Source: Flavobacterium sp. LHD-85 | GTDB taxonomy: Bacteria > Bacteroidota > Bacteroidia > Flavobacteriales > Flavobacteriaceae | Assembly (NCBI RefSeq): GCF_030929595.1 | Contig: NZ_JAVFVR010000006.1 | Coordinates: 266,276 to 330,275 of the forward strand | Direction: 5' to 3' | DNA length: 64,000 nt | Shown here: positions 37,280-46,917 of the stretch, one piece after another | How positions within the stretch are numbered: position 1 is the first letter of the stretch | Layout of the letters: each line of letters begins with the position of its first letter | The notes under the pieces: generated by a model | Seen by the model: the letters and a program-made list of their open reading frames with translations, nothing else | What the model was told of the DNA's origin: nothing | The model's database searches: none | Translations under genes and position numbers: made by a program

Positions 37280-40200
37280 TTAAAATGATAAATTAAGACT
37301 CAAAGAATATATTCTTGAAAAAGGATAATCTATACCTCGTTCTGCTTTAATGGTTGAAACACGGAAGAATTCGTTTGCTAAAGCATTAAAACCTAAAGCT
37401 GTAAGTCCAGCTCTTTTTAACCAAACTTTATCCGTTACACGATATCCTAATCGAATAGATTCTCCAGAGATATAATCATCTTTCTGAATGAATCTTGAAG
37501 AAATAGGTGTCGAATTTGTCATACTAATTGCCTTAAACTGTGCAATCTGTCCTGGTGTAGTCCAGCGATCTGTAAAAGCTCTAGCGTCTTGGTTATCAAA
37601 AATATTCTCTTTCGAAATGTTTTCAACTTTGTCATACAATGCACTATTAAATCGTTCAGCGCCAAAACTGTATCGTACAAATAGTCCAAAACTAAAACCT
37701 TTGTAACTTAAATTTGTTGAAACAACTCCTGTTGCCGTTTCTCTAGAATTTCCCATTACTACCTCGTCTTTTTTGTCAAGAATAAAAGTAGTCTGACCAT
37801 TTTTCTTTAAGAAAACTTCCTTTCCTGTTGCTGGGTCAATTCCTAATGAAGGCACGGCCCAAAGATCATTACTACTGGCGCCATCATAATATCTTGTCAA
37901 GCTGGTTGTTTTCTGAGCAGCATCATTTAAAGAAGATAATGCGTTACCAAAACCACCTAGTTCATTATCTCCTGTAGTTCCCATTAAGCCAATTCCCCAG
38001 ATAAAATTTCTGTTCAAATCATAGATGAAATTGTAGTTCATTTTTAATTCTAATCCTTGTGTTGTCAAATAACCAACATTCAAAGGATAATTATTAACTC
38101 CTGAAGAAGCTGCAAGATTAATGGCTACAATCTGTGGAGAAGTTTTACGTTTGTAAGCTCCCAAAGTCATTGTAAATCTATTTCTAAACATTGCCAGATC
38201 TAGTCCTAAAGACAAATCTTTGGTTCTTTGCGCTTCTAAATCTGGATTTGAAATTTGAGAAATGGATAATCCTGGTCCAAAAACATTAGTATTTGGGTTA
38301 TAAGCGTATACATCATAAGAAGCAAAACCTACCAAATTCTGGTTTCCAGTTTGTCCGATATTGGCACGTATTTTAAAAATATTGACAATATTTTCATTCA
38401 TTTTAAACTCATTATTCAAATTCCATCCAAAACCAACTCCCCAATAAGGTGAATATTTTTTGTTAGTTCCAAAGTTGGTTGCTCCCGAAATTGTCTGCGT
38501 AAAATCGAATAAAAATCGGCGGTCGTAAGCGTAATTAATTTGGTTTGTCAAGTCGACATTTCGAATTAATTCAGTAAAAATTTCTGGTTTACCATTTGGT
38601 TCATACCCAAAAGCAAATGAAGGATTTCCAGGAACACCAAGAGGGAAACCTCTTAAAAATGATTCATAAGAATTGTTTTTTGTCTCTGAAGCCGACGCTC
38701 TAATGGTGTAATTGAAAGAATGAACACTTTTAAAAACATTCGAATAAGTAGCCCCAAGATTAGCGTTCCATTTATCTGTAATGGCTTCATATCGGCTATA
38801 AGTTCCTTTTTCTGTTGCAATATTATTGACAAAACGAGTGTCATCTGGAGAAACAAAAACGGTATTGTAATTATTCAATCTTGAAACCGATAAAGCTCCT
38901 GTTGCCTTAATATGCGAACTGACGTCATAATTAATAGCAAAATTATTTGTAAAATTAAAATCGCTTCCCTTATCATAACTTGGCAAAAAGACATTGTAAA
39001 GCGGATTTGGAGCGTGATTTACAACAACAGACTGGTTTGCTGGAATTGGCAGTGAAGTTCCGTCTAGATAACGGGTTATTACTCCATTCTCATTATATTT
39101 TGGATAATATGGACTTGCTTTTGCCCAAATATCAAATGTTCCGTATGGAGATTCCTGATTTGTTCCTCCCGAAATAAAAAATTGATTGTTAAGGCTAAAT
39201 TTACTTTTTCTATAAGTCAAAGTGGTATTATATCCCCAAGTATCATGCTCAGAACCTTTCATTGTTCCCGTCAACGTTTTGTAGTTTCCGGCAATATTGA
39301 ATCTAAATTCATCAGAACCTCCTCCAAAATTCAAACTATGCCCAGAAGTAATTCCCATCTGAATTGGTTCATTCAGCCAATACGTATTTACCCCACGTCT
39401 TACTGCGGCCAAACGTCTGTTGTATTCTTGATCCCATTTGTATTGTGTTGCTGCCGAAGCACCATCGCCTGCATAATAAGCATTGGATAATCTTTCAAAT
39501 TCTAATTTTTGCTCTGCATTCATTAAGTTGTACACGCTCAAATCAGCCAATTCATACGATGAATTGTACACATAATTAAACTGCAATTTTCCTGGAATAG
39601 GTTTGTTGGTTTCGATAACTACCACACCATTTGCAGAACGAGAACCGTACAATGCAGTCGAGGCAGCATCTTTTAATAAAGTGATACTGGCAATTCTATT
39701 AATATCTAAATCGACAACCTGCTGTAAAGTAGTTGGAAATCCGTCCAAAATAAACAAAGGCTGATTTGGATCATCTCTAAACTGACTGTCAACCTGATTG
39801 GCTGTTAAACTCGTCTGTCCTCTCACCTCGATTGTTGGCAGAATATTTGGGTTTGAACCTGCTATATTATTATTAACAACAATGAAAGACGGATCTAATG
39901 ATTTTAAAGCCTGAACTGCATTTTGCGTAGAAATCTGTCTTAATTCTTCTCCCTTAAAAATAGTTACAGCACCAGTTATCAATTCTTTTTTACGAACTGT
40001 AACCCCTGTATTTACAACAACTCCTTCAAGCTCTTTTCGTTCTTCCTGAAGTTTTATATTGATTATTTTTCTATTATTAACCTCAATAATTTGTGCACGA
40101 TGTCCGATATAAGTAAAGAGAATTTGTCCATCATCTGGAGCTGTAATGGTATATTTACCATCAAAATCAGTTTGAGTGGCAGAACCTGTGCCTTTTACTT

Positions 40201-40660
40201 TGATGTTTACACCTGGAATAGGCTCTCCCTTATCATTGGTAACCGTTCCTTTAATTTCGATTATTTTAGACTGAACGACAACTTTCTCAGCTTTTCGTTC
40301 TTTTACAATAATCGTATTTCCAGCAGAAAAGCTAAAATCAAAATCTTTATCAGAAAAACTGGCTTCCAATAAATCATTCACTTTAATTTTTCCCTTTTTT
40401 AAATGTACTTTAGGTAATTTTTTAAATAAATCTTCCTGATAAATAAAAGTATAGTTGGTCTGTTTTTTAATAATGTCAAAAACTTCGTCAACAGATACTG
40501 TTTTATCAGCTGTAATTACAACTTTCGTGTTTTGTGAAAATAGATTTACGGGAGAAAAACCAAAAATTGTAGTACAAAACAAGAAGATAAAAGTTCTCAT
40601 AATGTTAATAATTAGCCGCTTTCTAAAATAGAAATAGGCACTGGTTAATTTAAATTTCAT
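37280..40660 (-). CDS. SusC/RagA TonB-linked outer-membrane receptor with STN signalling domain
   Basis: The 1126-aa protein has an N-terminal extension, a signal segment and an STN domain (residues about 50-120: TVSVDEVFDIIKKQTNYTFIYQ). A carboxypeptidase-regulatory-like domain follows (GTVTNDKGEPIPGVNIKVKGTGSATQTDFDGKYTI), then a plug with LKSLDPSF and DPNQPLFILDGFPTT, and a long beta-barrel ending in LNLSF. The STN domain is the part that talks to a FecR anti-sigma factor, which matches the fecR and ECF sigma genes just upstream. An ATG at 40600 is an alternative start that would place the signal peptide at the very N-terminus. Confidence 0.95.
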   Translation of the reverse strand: MKFKLTSAYFYFRKRLIINIMRTFIFLFCTTIFGFSPVNLFSQNTKVVITADKTVSVDEVFDIIKKQTNYTFIYQEDLFKKLPKVHLKKGKIKVNDLLEASFSDKDFDFSFSAGNTIIVKERKAEKVVVQSKIIEIKGTVTNDKGEPIPGVNIKVKGTGSATQTDFDGKYTITAPDDGQILFTYIGHRAQIIEVNNRKIINIKLQEERKELEGVVVNTGVTVRKKELITGAVTIFKGEELRQISTQNAVQALKSLDPSFIVVNNNIAGSNPNILPTIEVRGQTSLTANQVDSQFRDDPNQPLFILDGFPTTLQQVVDLDINRIASITLLKDAASTALYGSRSANGVVVIETNKPIPGKLQFNYVYNSSYELADLSVYNLMNAEQKLEFERLSNAYYAGDGASAATQYKWDQEYNRRLAAVRRGVNTYWLNEPIQMGITSGHSLNFGGGSDEFRFNIAGNYKTLTGTMKGSEHDTWGYNTTLTYRKSKFSLNNQFFISGGTNQESPYGTFDIWAKASPYYPKYNENGVITRYLDGTSLPIPANQSVVVNHAPNPLYNVFLPSYDKGSDFNFTNNFAINYDVSSHIKATGALSVSRLNNYNTVFVSPDDTRFVNNIATEKGTYSRYEAITDKWNANLGATYSNVFKSVHSFNYTIRASASETKNNSYESFLRGFPLGVPGNPSFAFGYEPNGKPEIFTELIRNVDLTNQINYAYDRRFLFDFTQTISGATNFGTNKKYSPYWGVGFGWNLNNEFKMNENIVNIFKIRANIGQTGNQNLVGFASYDVYAYNPNTNVFGPGLSISQISNPDLEAQRTKDLSLGLDLAMFRNRFTMTLGAYKRKTSPQIVAINLAASSGVNNYPLNVGYLTTQGLELKMNYNFIYDLNRNFIWGIGLMGTTGDNELGGFGNALSSLNDAAQKTTSLTRYYDGASSNDLWAVPSLGIDPATGKEVFLKKNGQTTFILDKKDEVVMGNSRETATGVVSTNLSYKGFSFGLFVRYSFGAERFNSALYDKVENISKENIFDNQDARAFTDRWTTPGQIAQFKAISMTNSTPISSRFIQKDDYISGESIRLGYRVTDKVWLKRAGLTALGFNALANEFFRVSTIKAERGIDYPFSRIYSLSLNLSF

Positions 40661-40773
40661 AAATTTACATGTTAATTGGTTGGTTGGTTAATAAAACTGA
40701 CTTACTGGTTGATACACAGAAAGGGATAAAGCGCAGTACGGTGAGAGGTCTAAACTTTAATCCCTTTTCTTTT

Positions 40774-41922
40774 TTATTTGATTATAATCTTATTGTCTTT
40801 TTTCTCATAGGCATTAATAAAATTAATATTCTTGATCGTGGTTAATATGTCTTCTAATTTCTGATTCTTATTTAAAACCCCATTAAACTTAACATTGCCA
40901 AGCGCTGGATCTGCAAATACAATATCAACATCGTACCATCTTGATAATACTCTCGCAATATCTTTTAAAGGCATTCCTTTAAACACAAATAATCCTTTTC
41001 TCCAAGAAATTTCATTGTAAACGTCTACTTCAGAAACACTAATATTTCCGTTATATTCTGTTATTTTAGACTGTTGGCTCGGAGTCAGAATTTGCTTTTT
41101 AGCGGCATTGCTCACAGCAACAACTCCTTCTACCAAAGTGGTATAAATTGCAGGTTCGTCTCTGTAAGCCTTAATATTAAATTCGGTTCCTATAACCTCA
41201 ACATTCTGCTCTTGGGTTTTCACTTTAAATCTTGAACCTTTATGTTTGGTGCTTGGCGATACTTCAAAATAAGCTTCTCCATAAACCAATTCCACTTGTC
41301 TGGTTTGACCGTCAACAAAAGCAACCGGATATTTTAATTGCGATTCAGAATTCAGCCAGACTTTGGTGCTGTCCGCCAGCTGTACAAAAAACTGTCCGCC
41401 TCTCGGAATCGTTAAAAGGTTGTTGGCGATTGCCGCAGATTTTCCATTCGAATTGTAAACCAATTTTTCTCCGTTACTCGAAGCATTTCCTTTTGTATAT
41501 GATTTTCCTTTTTCTAATGCAATTACAGAACCGTCTTCTAGAGTCAGAGTCGCTTTATCACTTCCGATTAAGATTTCTTTATGCGCGACTTGCGGAGTTT
41601 CAATTTTAAGCGGATTTGTTTTGCTTATTATTAATGAAATAGAAATCAGTAATAATAACGACGCCGCCATAGCAGTAAGTTTAAAAGCTGTTTTGGTATA
41701 GAATGGCTGAATTGATATTATTGGAGTTTCTTCAGATTGAATGGCGTTTTGAAGACGGGTTCTCATTTTGAGTTCAAGTTCATCTTTAGATCCCAAAGTT
41801 TCGTCCCAATCCTTATCGGTTTGGAAACTTTCGTAATAATTCAATAATTTATTATTCTCCTCGAGATTGGTATCACCGGAAAGATATCTATTTAGTAACA
41901 GTAAGAAATCCTCTTTTTTCAT
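40774..41922 (-). CDS. FecR-family anti-sigma factor
   Basis: The 382-aa protein has a cytoplasmic N-terminal sigma-binding part (LNRYLSGDTNLEENNKLLNYY) and one transmembrane helix at about residues 84-104. The periplasmic FecR domain (GGQFFVQLADSTKVWLNSESQLKYPVAF, VYGEAYFEV, VIGTEFNIKAY, TTLVEGVV) and a C-terminal DUF4974 (KGMPLKDIARVLSRWYDVDIVF) follow. It should hold the ECF sigma factor encoded upstream inactive until SusC signals through its STN domain. Confidence 0.93.
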   Translation of the reverse strand: MKKEDFLLLLNRYLSGDTNLEENNKLLNYYESFQTDKDWDETLGSKDELELKMRTRLQNAIQSEETPIISIQPFYTKTAFKLTAMAASLLLLISISLIISKTNPLKIETPQVAHKEILIGSDKATLTLEDGSVIALEKGKSYTKGNASSNGEKLVYNSNGKSAAIANNLLTIPRGGQFFVQLADSTKVWLNSESQLKYPVAFVDGQTRQVELVYGEAYFEVSPSTKHKGSRFKVKTQEQNVEVIGTEFNIKAYRDEPAIYTTLVEGVVAVSNAAKKQILTPSQQSKITEYNGNISVSEVDVYNEISWRKGLFVFKGMPLKDIARVLSRWYDVDIVFADPALGNVKFNGVLNKNQKLEDILTTIKNINFINAYEKKDNKIIIK

Positions 41923-42079
41923 TTTTTATTGTATTATTTCGGGAGTATATGAGATAAGTAACCAAAAAGGAATATACCCCCTAGTCCAAATGGTATTTTT
42001 TTTTGTTTTTTTTTGAAAAAGAATTAAAAAAGAAGAAAAACCACACATCATCAACCCAACCACTGCATTTTTAATTTCG

Positions 42080-42673
42080 CTAAAAGATATTTTTTGAAAG
42101 CCATAAAATCATTGCCATGCTCATGCTTTCGCCCATAGAAGAACGAATCGTATGCAATGCTTTTGTAATATGGTTTTCGACTGTTTTTGTAGAAATATTA
42201 AGTCGTTCGGCAATTTCTTTATGGCTCAATTGTTCCTCGCGACTCAGTTTATAAACAGCTTGACATTTTTCCGGAAGCGATTCAATTATTAAATTCAGCT
42301 GTTGCATCAATTCGTCGTGCATTAACTGCGTCTCTGGAGTTGTAGACAAGAAACGTTTTTCTAAATCATCAAAAAGTTCAACGTGAACTTTGTCTTTATT
42401 TTTTCTCAAATGATTAAAAACCTGATATCTCGCACAGGCATACATATACCCTTTTAACGAAATATGAATTTCGATTTTTTCGCGGTTATGCCAAATGTTC
42501 ATAAAAATATCCTGAATGATATCTTCGCACAATTCTTTGTCTTTAATGACATTGTAAGCAGACATAAAAAGAGCCTGCCAAAATTTATTATACAATTCTG
42601 TCAATGCCAATTCATCGCCGTCGCGAAGACGATCGATTAAAATCTGATCCTGATTTAAGATGGAATTTGGCAA
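42080..42673 (-). CDS. ECF RNA polymerase sigma factor
   Basis: The 197-aa protein has region 2 (LTELYNKFWQALFMSAYNVIKDKELCEDIIQDIFMNIW) and region 4 (LPEKCQAVYKLSREEQLSHKEIAERLNISTKTVENHITKALHTIR). The pattern fits the FecI-like ECF group paired with FecR in Bacteroidota. It should drive the susCD/protease operon downstream. A TAAGTTTG -7 element lies 35 bp upstream. Confidence 0.93.
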   Translation of the reverse strand: MPNSILNQDQILIDRLRDGDELALTELYNKFWQALFMSAYNVIKDKELCEDIIQDIFMNIWHNREKIEIHISLKGYMYACARYQVFNHLRKNKDKVHVELFDDLEKRFLSTTPETQLMHDELMQQLNLIIESLPEKCQAVYKLSREEQLSHKEIAERLNISTKTVENHITKALHTIRSSMGESMSMAMILWLSKNIF

Positions 42674-43122
42674 TGATGGCAGTTTATGGAGATTGAATAA
42701 TTCGCAACAAACTTAATAAATTCCGTCAATAATCCTAATTTGTTCTCAACAACACCCTTTTATCTTTGCAATAAACCTTAATTCTACAAATGGCATAACT
42801 TTGTGTATTTTTCAATTCTAACTATCAAACTACTTTATTTTTTAAGCTTAAGCGAGATTCGTGATTAAAATAAAATGAATTTTTTAAAATATTAGATTTA
42901 AATCACTGTTGCGTTAAAATTGTATTTTTATTAAATTTCAAAAAAATGACGTAGCCAATTTCCTTAAATCTAAAATTGAGTTTTTTTCAAGCTTTATTTT
43001 TTAACTCAAAATTTCTTAATTAAAAAAAATGCTGTTTCTGATTTCTTATCTTAAGTCAAGGTCATAACTTTTTCATAGCCATTACATTTGAGAATTATTA
43101 ACCTAAAACTCTAATTGAATTT
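42674..43122. other. 449-bp divergent intergenic region
   Basis: It separates the sigma gene (minus) from the DUF4345 gene (plus). Apart from the candidate promoter at 42708-42715 I see only AT-rich DNA, with no repeat, terminator or short gene. Confidence 0.5.
42708..42715 (-). promoter_or_regulatory. Candidate -7 promoter element of the ECF sigma gene
   Basis: The minus strand reads TAAGTTTG, matching TAnnTTTG, 35 bp upstream of the ATG. A TTGAC is seen 14 bp further up, closer than the usual -33 spacing, so the match is partial. Confidence 0.4.
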
Positions 43123-43515
43123 ATGAAATCATCAATCTATCTCAAAGTATTACTTTTTATTGTCGGACTTATTGGTTTTTCAATTGGTATTGCGTTACTA
43201 TTTTTTCCAATAACTTTTGAAGCTTCCGCTGGCATTTATCTTAATAGAAATGATTTTAGTTTATTAAGCGAAATCCGTTCTTCGGGCGGAACGCTAATTG
43301 CTTTTGGAACTGTAATTGTCTGGGGAGCGTTCAAGCCTTCGTCTACAAAAATTTCTCTGCAAACGGCAATTTTACTGTATTTCGCTTACGGATTTTCAAG
43401 ATTGTATGCCATAGTTATAGACGGAATTCCGAGTCCCACAATTTTAAATGCGGCGATTTCCGAAATTACAATCGGAATTATTTGTACTGGATTTTATTTT
43501 AAGTATAAAATTTAG
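43123..43515 (+). CDS. DUF4345 membrane protein
   Basis: The 130-aa protein has four hydrophobic helices (residues about 7-28, 50-68, 74-92, 106-127) with SEIRSSGGTLIAFGTVIVWGAF between the first two and FAYGFSRLYAIVIDGIPSP in the third, the pattern of DUF4345. The function of this family is unknown. It is a single gene and ends 5 bp before a long inverted repeat. Confidence 0.8.
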   Translation: MKSSIYLKVLLFIVGLIGFSIGIALLFFPITFEASAGIYLNRNDFSLLSEIRSSGGTLIAFGTVIVWGAFKPSSTKISLQTAILLYFAYGFSRLYAIVIDGIPSPTILNAAISEITIGIICTGFYFKYKI

Positions 43516-43520
43516 AAACG

Positions 43521-43606
43521 GATAAAACGGATTCGCTATTGCGAAGACACGGATAAAAAACTTATTTTTAAAATCTGCGTTTTCGCAATAGCGAATCCGT
43601 TTTATC
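43521..43606. repeat. Long inverted repeat / bidirectional terminator
   Basis: A 25-bp perfect arm at 43521-43545 (it opens GATAAAACGGATTCGC) is repeated in inverse at 43582-43606. The 36-nt spacer contains ACGGATAAAAAACTT, itself a partial copy of the arm. It lies between two convergent genes (43123 plus and 43641 minus) and could end both. Its self-similar design suggests a dispersed repeat rather than a simple terminator. Confidence 0.75.
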
Positions 43607-43640
43607 AGCGTTCAATTGCAACATCCATTTTAAAAAAAAC

Positions 43641-44216
43641 TTATCTCTGTACTACTCTTTTCCTAATCCTGCTCAATGATTCGGGCGTAATGCTCAAATA
43701 ACTAGCAATATGAACCAGCGGTATTCGGTTTAAAAAATTAGGATTTGATTTCATAAATTTCAGATAACGTTCTTCGGGATTGTAATTATTTAGCAAAGCA
43801 ATATACCGTTCTGCTTTTCGATAATCTGAAACCATGATTAGTGAAGTTATATGCTCTAAAATTGGACTTTTTAACTGCATTTCCAATTCTTTCTCCCGAG
43901 TACCGCTTACTAAAATGGTATCTTCTAAACATTGAATATTAAATTCAGATGGCTTTCCATCTAAGTAACTCGAATAAATTACCATTGGCATTTCTTCGAT
44001 AAAAAAGCCAGAAGTTTTTTCGGCATCATCAATCATGCTGAATTGCCTCAAACAGCCTTTTAATACCAAATAACATTTATCACTCACCTGCCCTTCTGTA
44101 ACTACAAAATCGCCTTTTTTAAAGAATTCGATTGTTGTATTTTCTATAATTAGATCAATATCTGACGGCTTAAACCTGTTGAATTGTTCTAAAAATTTTC
44201 GAAGCAGATCGTTCAT
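43641..44216 (-). CDS. Crp/Fnr-family transcriptional regulator
   Basis: The 191-aa protein has a cyclic-nucleotide-binding-like beta-roll (residues about 20-115: FFKKGDFVVTEGQVSDKCYLVLKGCLRQFS). The short C-terminal helix-turn-helix reads NRIPLVHIASYLSITPESLSRIRKR. It lacks cysteines arranged for an Fe-S cluster and has no clear cAMP-pocket Arg-Ser pair, which is common for Bacteroidota members of unknown ligand. It is a single gene; its targets are unknown. Confidence 0.85.
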   Translation of the reverse strand: MNDLLRKFLEQFNRFKPSDIDLIIENTTIEFFKKGDFVVTEGQVSDKCYLVLKGCLRQFSMIDDAEKTSGFFIEEMPMVIYSSYLDGKPSEFNIQCLEDTILVSGTREKELEMQLKSPILEHITSLIMVSDYRKAERYIALLNNYNPEERYLKFMKSNPNFLNRIPLVHIASYLSITPESLSRIRKRVVQR

Positions 44217-44288
44217 GATTTCTCTCTTTATAATAGATGTGTTTTACATCTTTTCTTTTATATAAAAATAGAAAAACATTCTTTCTGA

Positions 44289-44882
44289 TTAATAATAAAT
44301 GTTCAGGATAATATTCTGCTTTGAACTGTCAATTATTTTTTCAAGTCTTTTAAAAAACACTTCGCTTACCATAGGACAACCTTGGCTAAGAGAAATATAA
44401 TGATCCTGTTCATCTTCTGGGACTGCAGAATAAGAATGCAGCACAATCATTCTTTTAATCGCATTATTATTGGTTTGATCCAATCCTTTTAAAACATATG
44501 CTTTTCCAAACATTCCTTTATATGATTTTCCAATAGAATAACGTCCTAGAGATGTACACTTCGAATTGGGTTCATTGCTAAATTTCAACTCTCCTTTTAT
44601 GCCTGTTTCAGAACCTGCTCCATTCGCGACTAAACCTTCATCAATTACTGTATTGCTTTCTAAATCATAAACAAAGAATCTGTTTTTACCCGATTTAATT
44701 TTCATATCGATAAAAAATGCGATTTTAGAATTATAAACGCCTAAAGCGCTCATTTTTTTTACATTTTCAATTTGTTGATTAAAACGTTCTGCATCTGAAT
44801 CGTTTATCGTATTTTCTTCTTTTGGTTTTGGGTTTCCAAAAACAAATGTGGTTATTAGGAATATTATATTTACTATTTTCAT
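44289..44882 (-). CDS. Murein L,D-transpeptidase catalytic-domain protein (YkuD_2 type)
   Basis: The 197-aa exported protein has a short signal peptide. The C-terminal catalytic segment reads RMIVLHSYSAVP...ISLSQGCPMVSE, where the histidine and C of SQGC fit the L,D-transpeptidase active site, and YDLESNTVIDEGLVANGAG lies before it. Members of this group are annotated as peptidoglycan cross-linkers, but few are tested. It diverges from the MocR gene at 45085. Confidence 0.85.
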   Translation of the reverse strand: MKIVNIIFLITTFVFGNPKPKEENTINDSDAERFNQQIENVKKMSALGVYNSKIAFFIDMKIKSGKNRFFVYDLESNTVIDEGLVANGAGSETGIKGELKFSNEPNSKCTSLGRYSIGKSYKGMFGKAYVLKGLDQTNNNAIKRMIVLHSYSAVPEDEQDHYISLSQGCPMVSEVFFKRLEKIIDSSKQNIILNIYY

Positions 44883-45084
44883 AAAGCCTTCATTTTAAAA
44901 CATTAAAAATCAATTATTTGACAATGCAAAATTAAAATGAGTGTTCAGAAAAAATGTTTCGTAAAAGCCTAAAAAACAACAAAATAAGATTTTTTTTTCA
45001 GTACAAATACTATCGTTTTTTCGTTAAAAAAAATTAATTTTGGACTATTCAATAAACTCAATTTATCCGCAACAAACAGTCCAG

Positions 45085-46497
45085 ATGCTTCGACCATGGC
45101 CATTAGAAATTCAACTTGATAAAAAATCAGATAAAACCATTTACCTGCAAATTGCCGATGCTGTAATTGATGCTATAAAGACTGGAAAACTTGTTAGCGG
45201 AAATGCGCTTCCTGGAAGCAGACAGCTTGCCGAATTGTTGAAAGTAAATCGAAATACAGTTGTTGAAGCTTTGGACGTTTTAACTGCCGAAGGCTGGCTC
45301 ATAACGATTGATCGAAAAGGGACGTTTATAGCAGATTTACTACCAACCATCAATCATTCATCAGAAAATAAAATAGATCCGAAAATTGTTATTGAAGAAT
45401 CTAAAAGCTTTTTAGTTTTTGATGATGGACTTCCCGATAGCCGGCTGGCGCCAATGAATGATTTGGCAAGAGCGTATCGCGAATTGTTCAGCCGAAAATC
45501 GCGCTGGCAGATTATGGGTTATAGCAGTGAATTGGGAAATCTGGAGTTTAGAAAATCAATTGCTCAAATGCTGAATTTCAAACGAGGCATGAGTATTTCT
45601 CACGATCAAATCTGTATTACCCGCGGAAGCCAAATGGCTATGTATCTTGCTTCGCACTGTATTTTAAAATCGGGAAATTTTGTTTTGGTCGAAAATCCGG
45701 GTTACAAACCTGCTTGGGAAACTTTTGAAAATGCGGGTGCAACGTTACTTCCTGTAAATGTTAATTCGGACGGATTGGATATCGATCAAGTCGAGAAATA
45801 TCTTCAGAAATATTCAAATATAAAAGCGATTTATGTTACGCCTCATCACCAGTTTCCAACCACAGTAACGCTTTCTCTAAAAAAGAGATTAAAACTGATT
45901 GAACTTTCTAATCAATATAATTTTACCATTATTGAAGACGATTACGATAATGAGTTTCATTTTGGACAGCGCCCAATACTTCCGATTTCTAGTTACTCGA
46001 CTTTAAAAAACTATATTTATATTGGCACCTTCAGCAAAATTGTTGCGCCTGCTCTGCGTATTGGATATCTCGCCAGTTCTTATGAAAATATTCAGAAGAT
46101 TGGAAATCATAGAAAGATAATCGATGTTCAGGGCGATAATATTATGGAAGAAGCGATTTTGAACCTCATCAACGAAGGCAAAATAAAACGCCATCTTAAA
46201 AAAGCTAATTTGATTTACAAAAGTAAAAGGGATTATTTTGAAAGCTTGCTAAATCAATATCTTCAAGATAAAATCACTTTTACAAAACCTGAAGGCGGAC
46301 TTGCTTTTTGGATTGTTCCAAAAAAAGAAATTGATGTTCTTGAGATTTTCGAAAAACTAAAATTGCAAGGAATTCAGATCATGAGTCCAAGCCGATTTAG
46401 TTTTGATGAAACCATTAAAGGTTTTCGTCTGGGTTATGCTTCTCTTTCAGAAAAACAAATGGAAGAAGGAATTAGAGTGCTTGCTAAACTTTTATAA
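45085..46497 (+). CDS. MocR/GntR-type regulator with aminotransferase domain
   Basis: The 470-aa protein starts at the ATG at 45085; the frame upstream opens only with TTG at 45040. A GntR winged helix (residues about 10-80) with SGNALPGSRQLAELLKVNRNTVVEALDVL precedes a fold-type I PLP domain. K318 in YIGTFSKIVAPALRIGY is the expected PLP-binding lysine. EDDYDNEFHFG and TPHHQFPTT are also typical. It is a regulator responding to PLP or an amino acid. It is the intact counterpart of the protein at 9312, which lacks the lysine. Confidence 0.9.
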   Translation: MLRPWPLEIQLDKKSDKTIYLQIADAVIDAIKTGKLVSGNALPGSRQLAELLKVNRNTVVEALDVLTAEGWLITIDRKGTFIADLLPTINHSSENKIDPKIVIEESKSFLVFDDGLPDSRLAPMNDLARAYRELFSRKSRWQIMGYSSELGNLEFRKSIAQMLNFKRGMSISHDQICITRGSQMAMYLASHCILKSGNFVLVENPGYKPAWETFENAGATLLPVNVNSDGLDIDQVEKYLQKYSNIKAIYVTPHHQFPTTVTLSLKKRLKLIELSNQYNFTIIEDDYDNEFHFGQRPILPISSYSTLKNYIYIGTFSKIVAPALRIGYLASSYENIQKIGNHRKIIDVQGDNIMEEAILNLINEGKIKRHLKKANLIYKSKRDYFESLLNQYLQDKITFTKPEGGLAFWIVPKKEIDVLEIFEKLKLQGIQIMSPSRFSFDETIKGFRLGYASLSEKQMEEGIRVLAKLL

Positions 46498-46503
46498 TTT
46501 TTT

Positions 46504-46648
46504 TTTAAACACATAGAAACATAGTTTTGTTACTGTTGAAAGGCGTTTCACTTATATTAAAACACATAGTCTATGTGTTAAATGATGAGTCATTTTTTTT
46601 AAATCTTTTTCAAACAAATATATTAATCTATGTTTCTATGTGTTTAAA
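46504..46648. repeat. MITE-like inverted-repeat element, copy C
   Basis: The ends are 21-bp perfect inverted repeats (46504-46524 and 46628-46648; core AACACATAGAAACATAG). Inside are AAAGGCGTTTCACTTAT and the hairpin ACACATAGTCTATGTGT. It begins 7 bp after the MocR stop and ends 6 bp before the DUF2024 stop, so it fills the gap between these convergent genes and may also end transcription. Confidence 0.82.
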
Positions 46649-46653
46649 TTAAT

Positions 46654-46917
46654 CTAATTACAGTTTTCCATTTCAATAATAGAAAACCCATTTGCCCGAA
46701 TCTGATTTTCAACCTCAATCGGCGCTTTATCAATATGGCAAAAACGACATTCTTTAGAAGACAAAGCCTGCCCTTCTTGCGCTACACTTTTCAGGTATTT
46801 TTTACCGTATTCATATACTTGTTCTGCATCATTAACATTTTCATCCACCAAAATATCAAAGTGCATAATTTTTCCGTCTTTGCGGGTTACATAAGTATCC
46901 CAAACTGCTATTTTCAT
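46654..46917 (-). CDS. DUF2024 family protein
   Basis: The 87-aa cytoplasmic protein has MKIAVWDTYVTRKDGKIMHFDILVDE and CRFCHIDKAPIEVENQI, both characteristic of DUF2024. Two cysteines in the CRFCH motif could bind a metal. The role is unknown; members are found singly across Bacteroidota and Proteobacteria. Confidence 0.85.
   Translation of the reverse strand: MKIAVWDTYVTRKDGKIMHFDILVDENVNDAEQVYEYGKKYLKSVAQEGQALSSKECRFCHIDKAPIEVENQIRANGFSIIEMENCN

Noticed and set aside
40720..40767. Hairpin between fecR and susC
   Set aside because: AAAGGGAT/ATCCCTTT can pair, but the loop is long and the T-rich side faces the wrong way for the operon, so terminator function is not supported.
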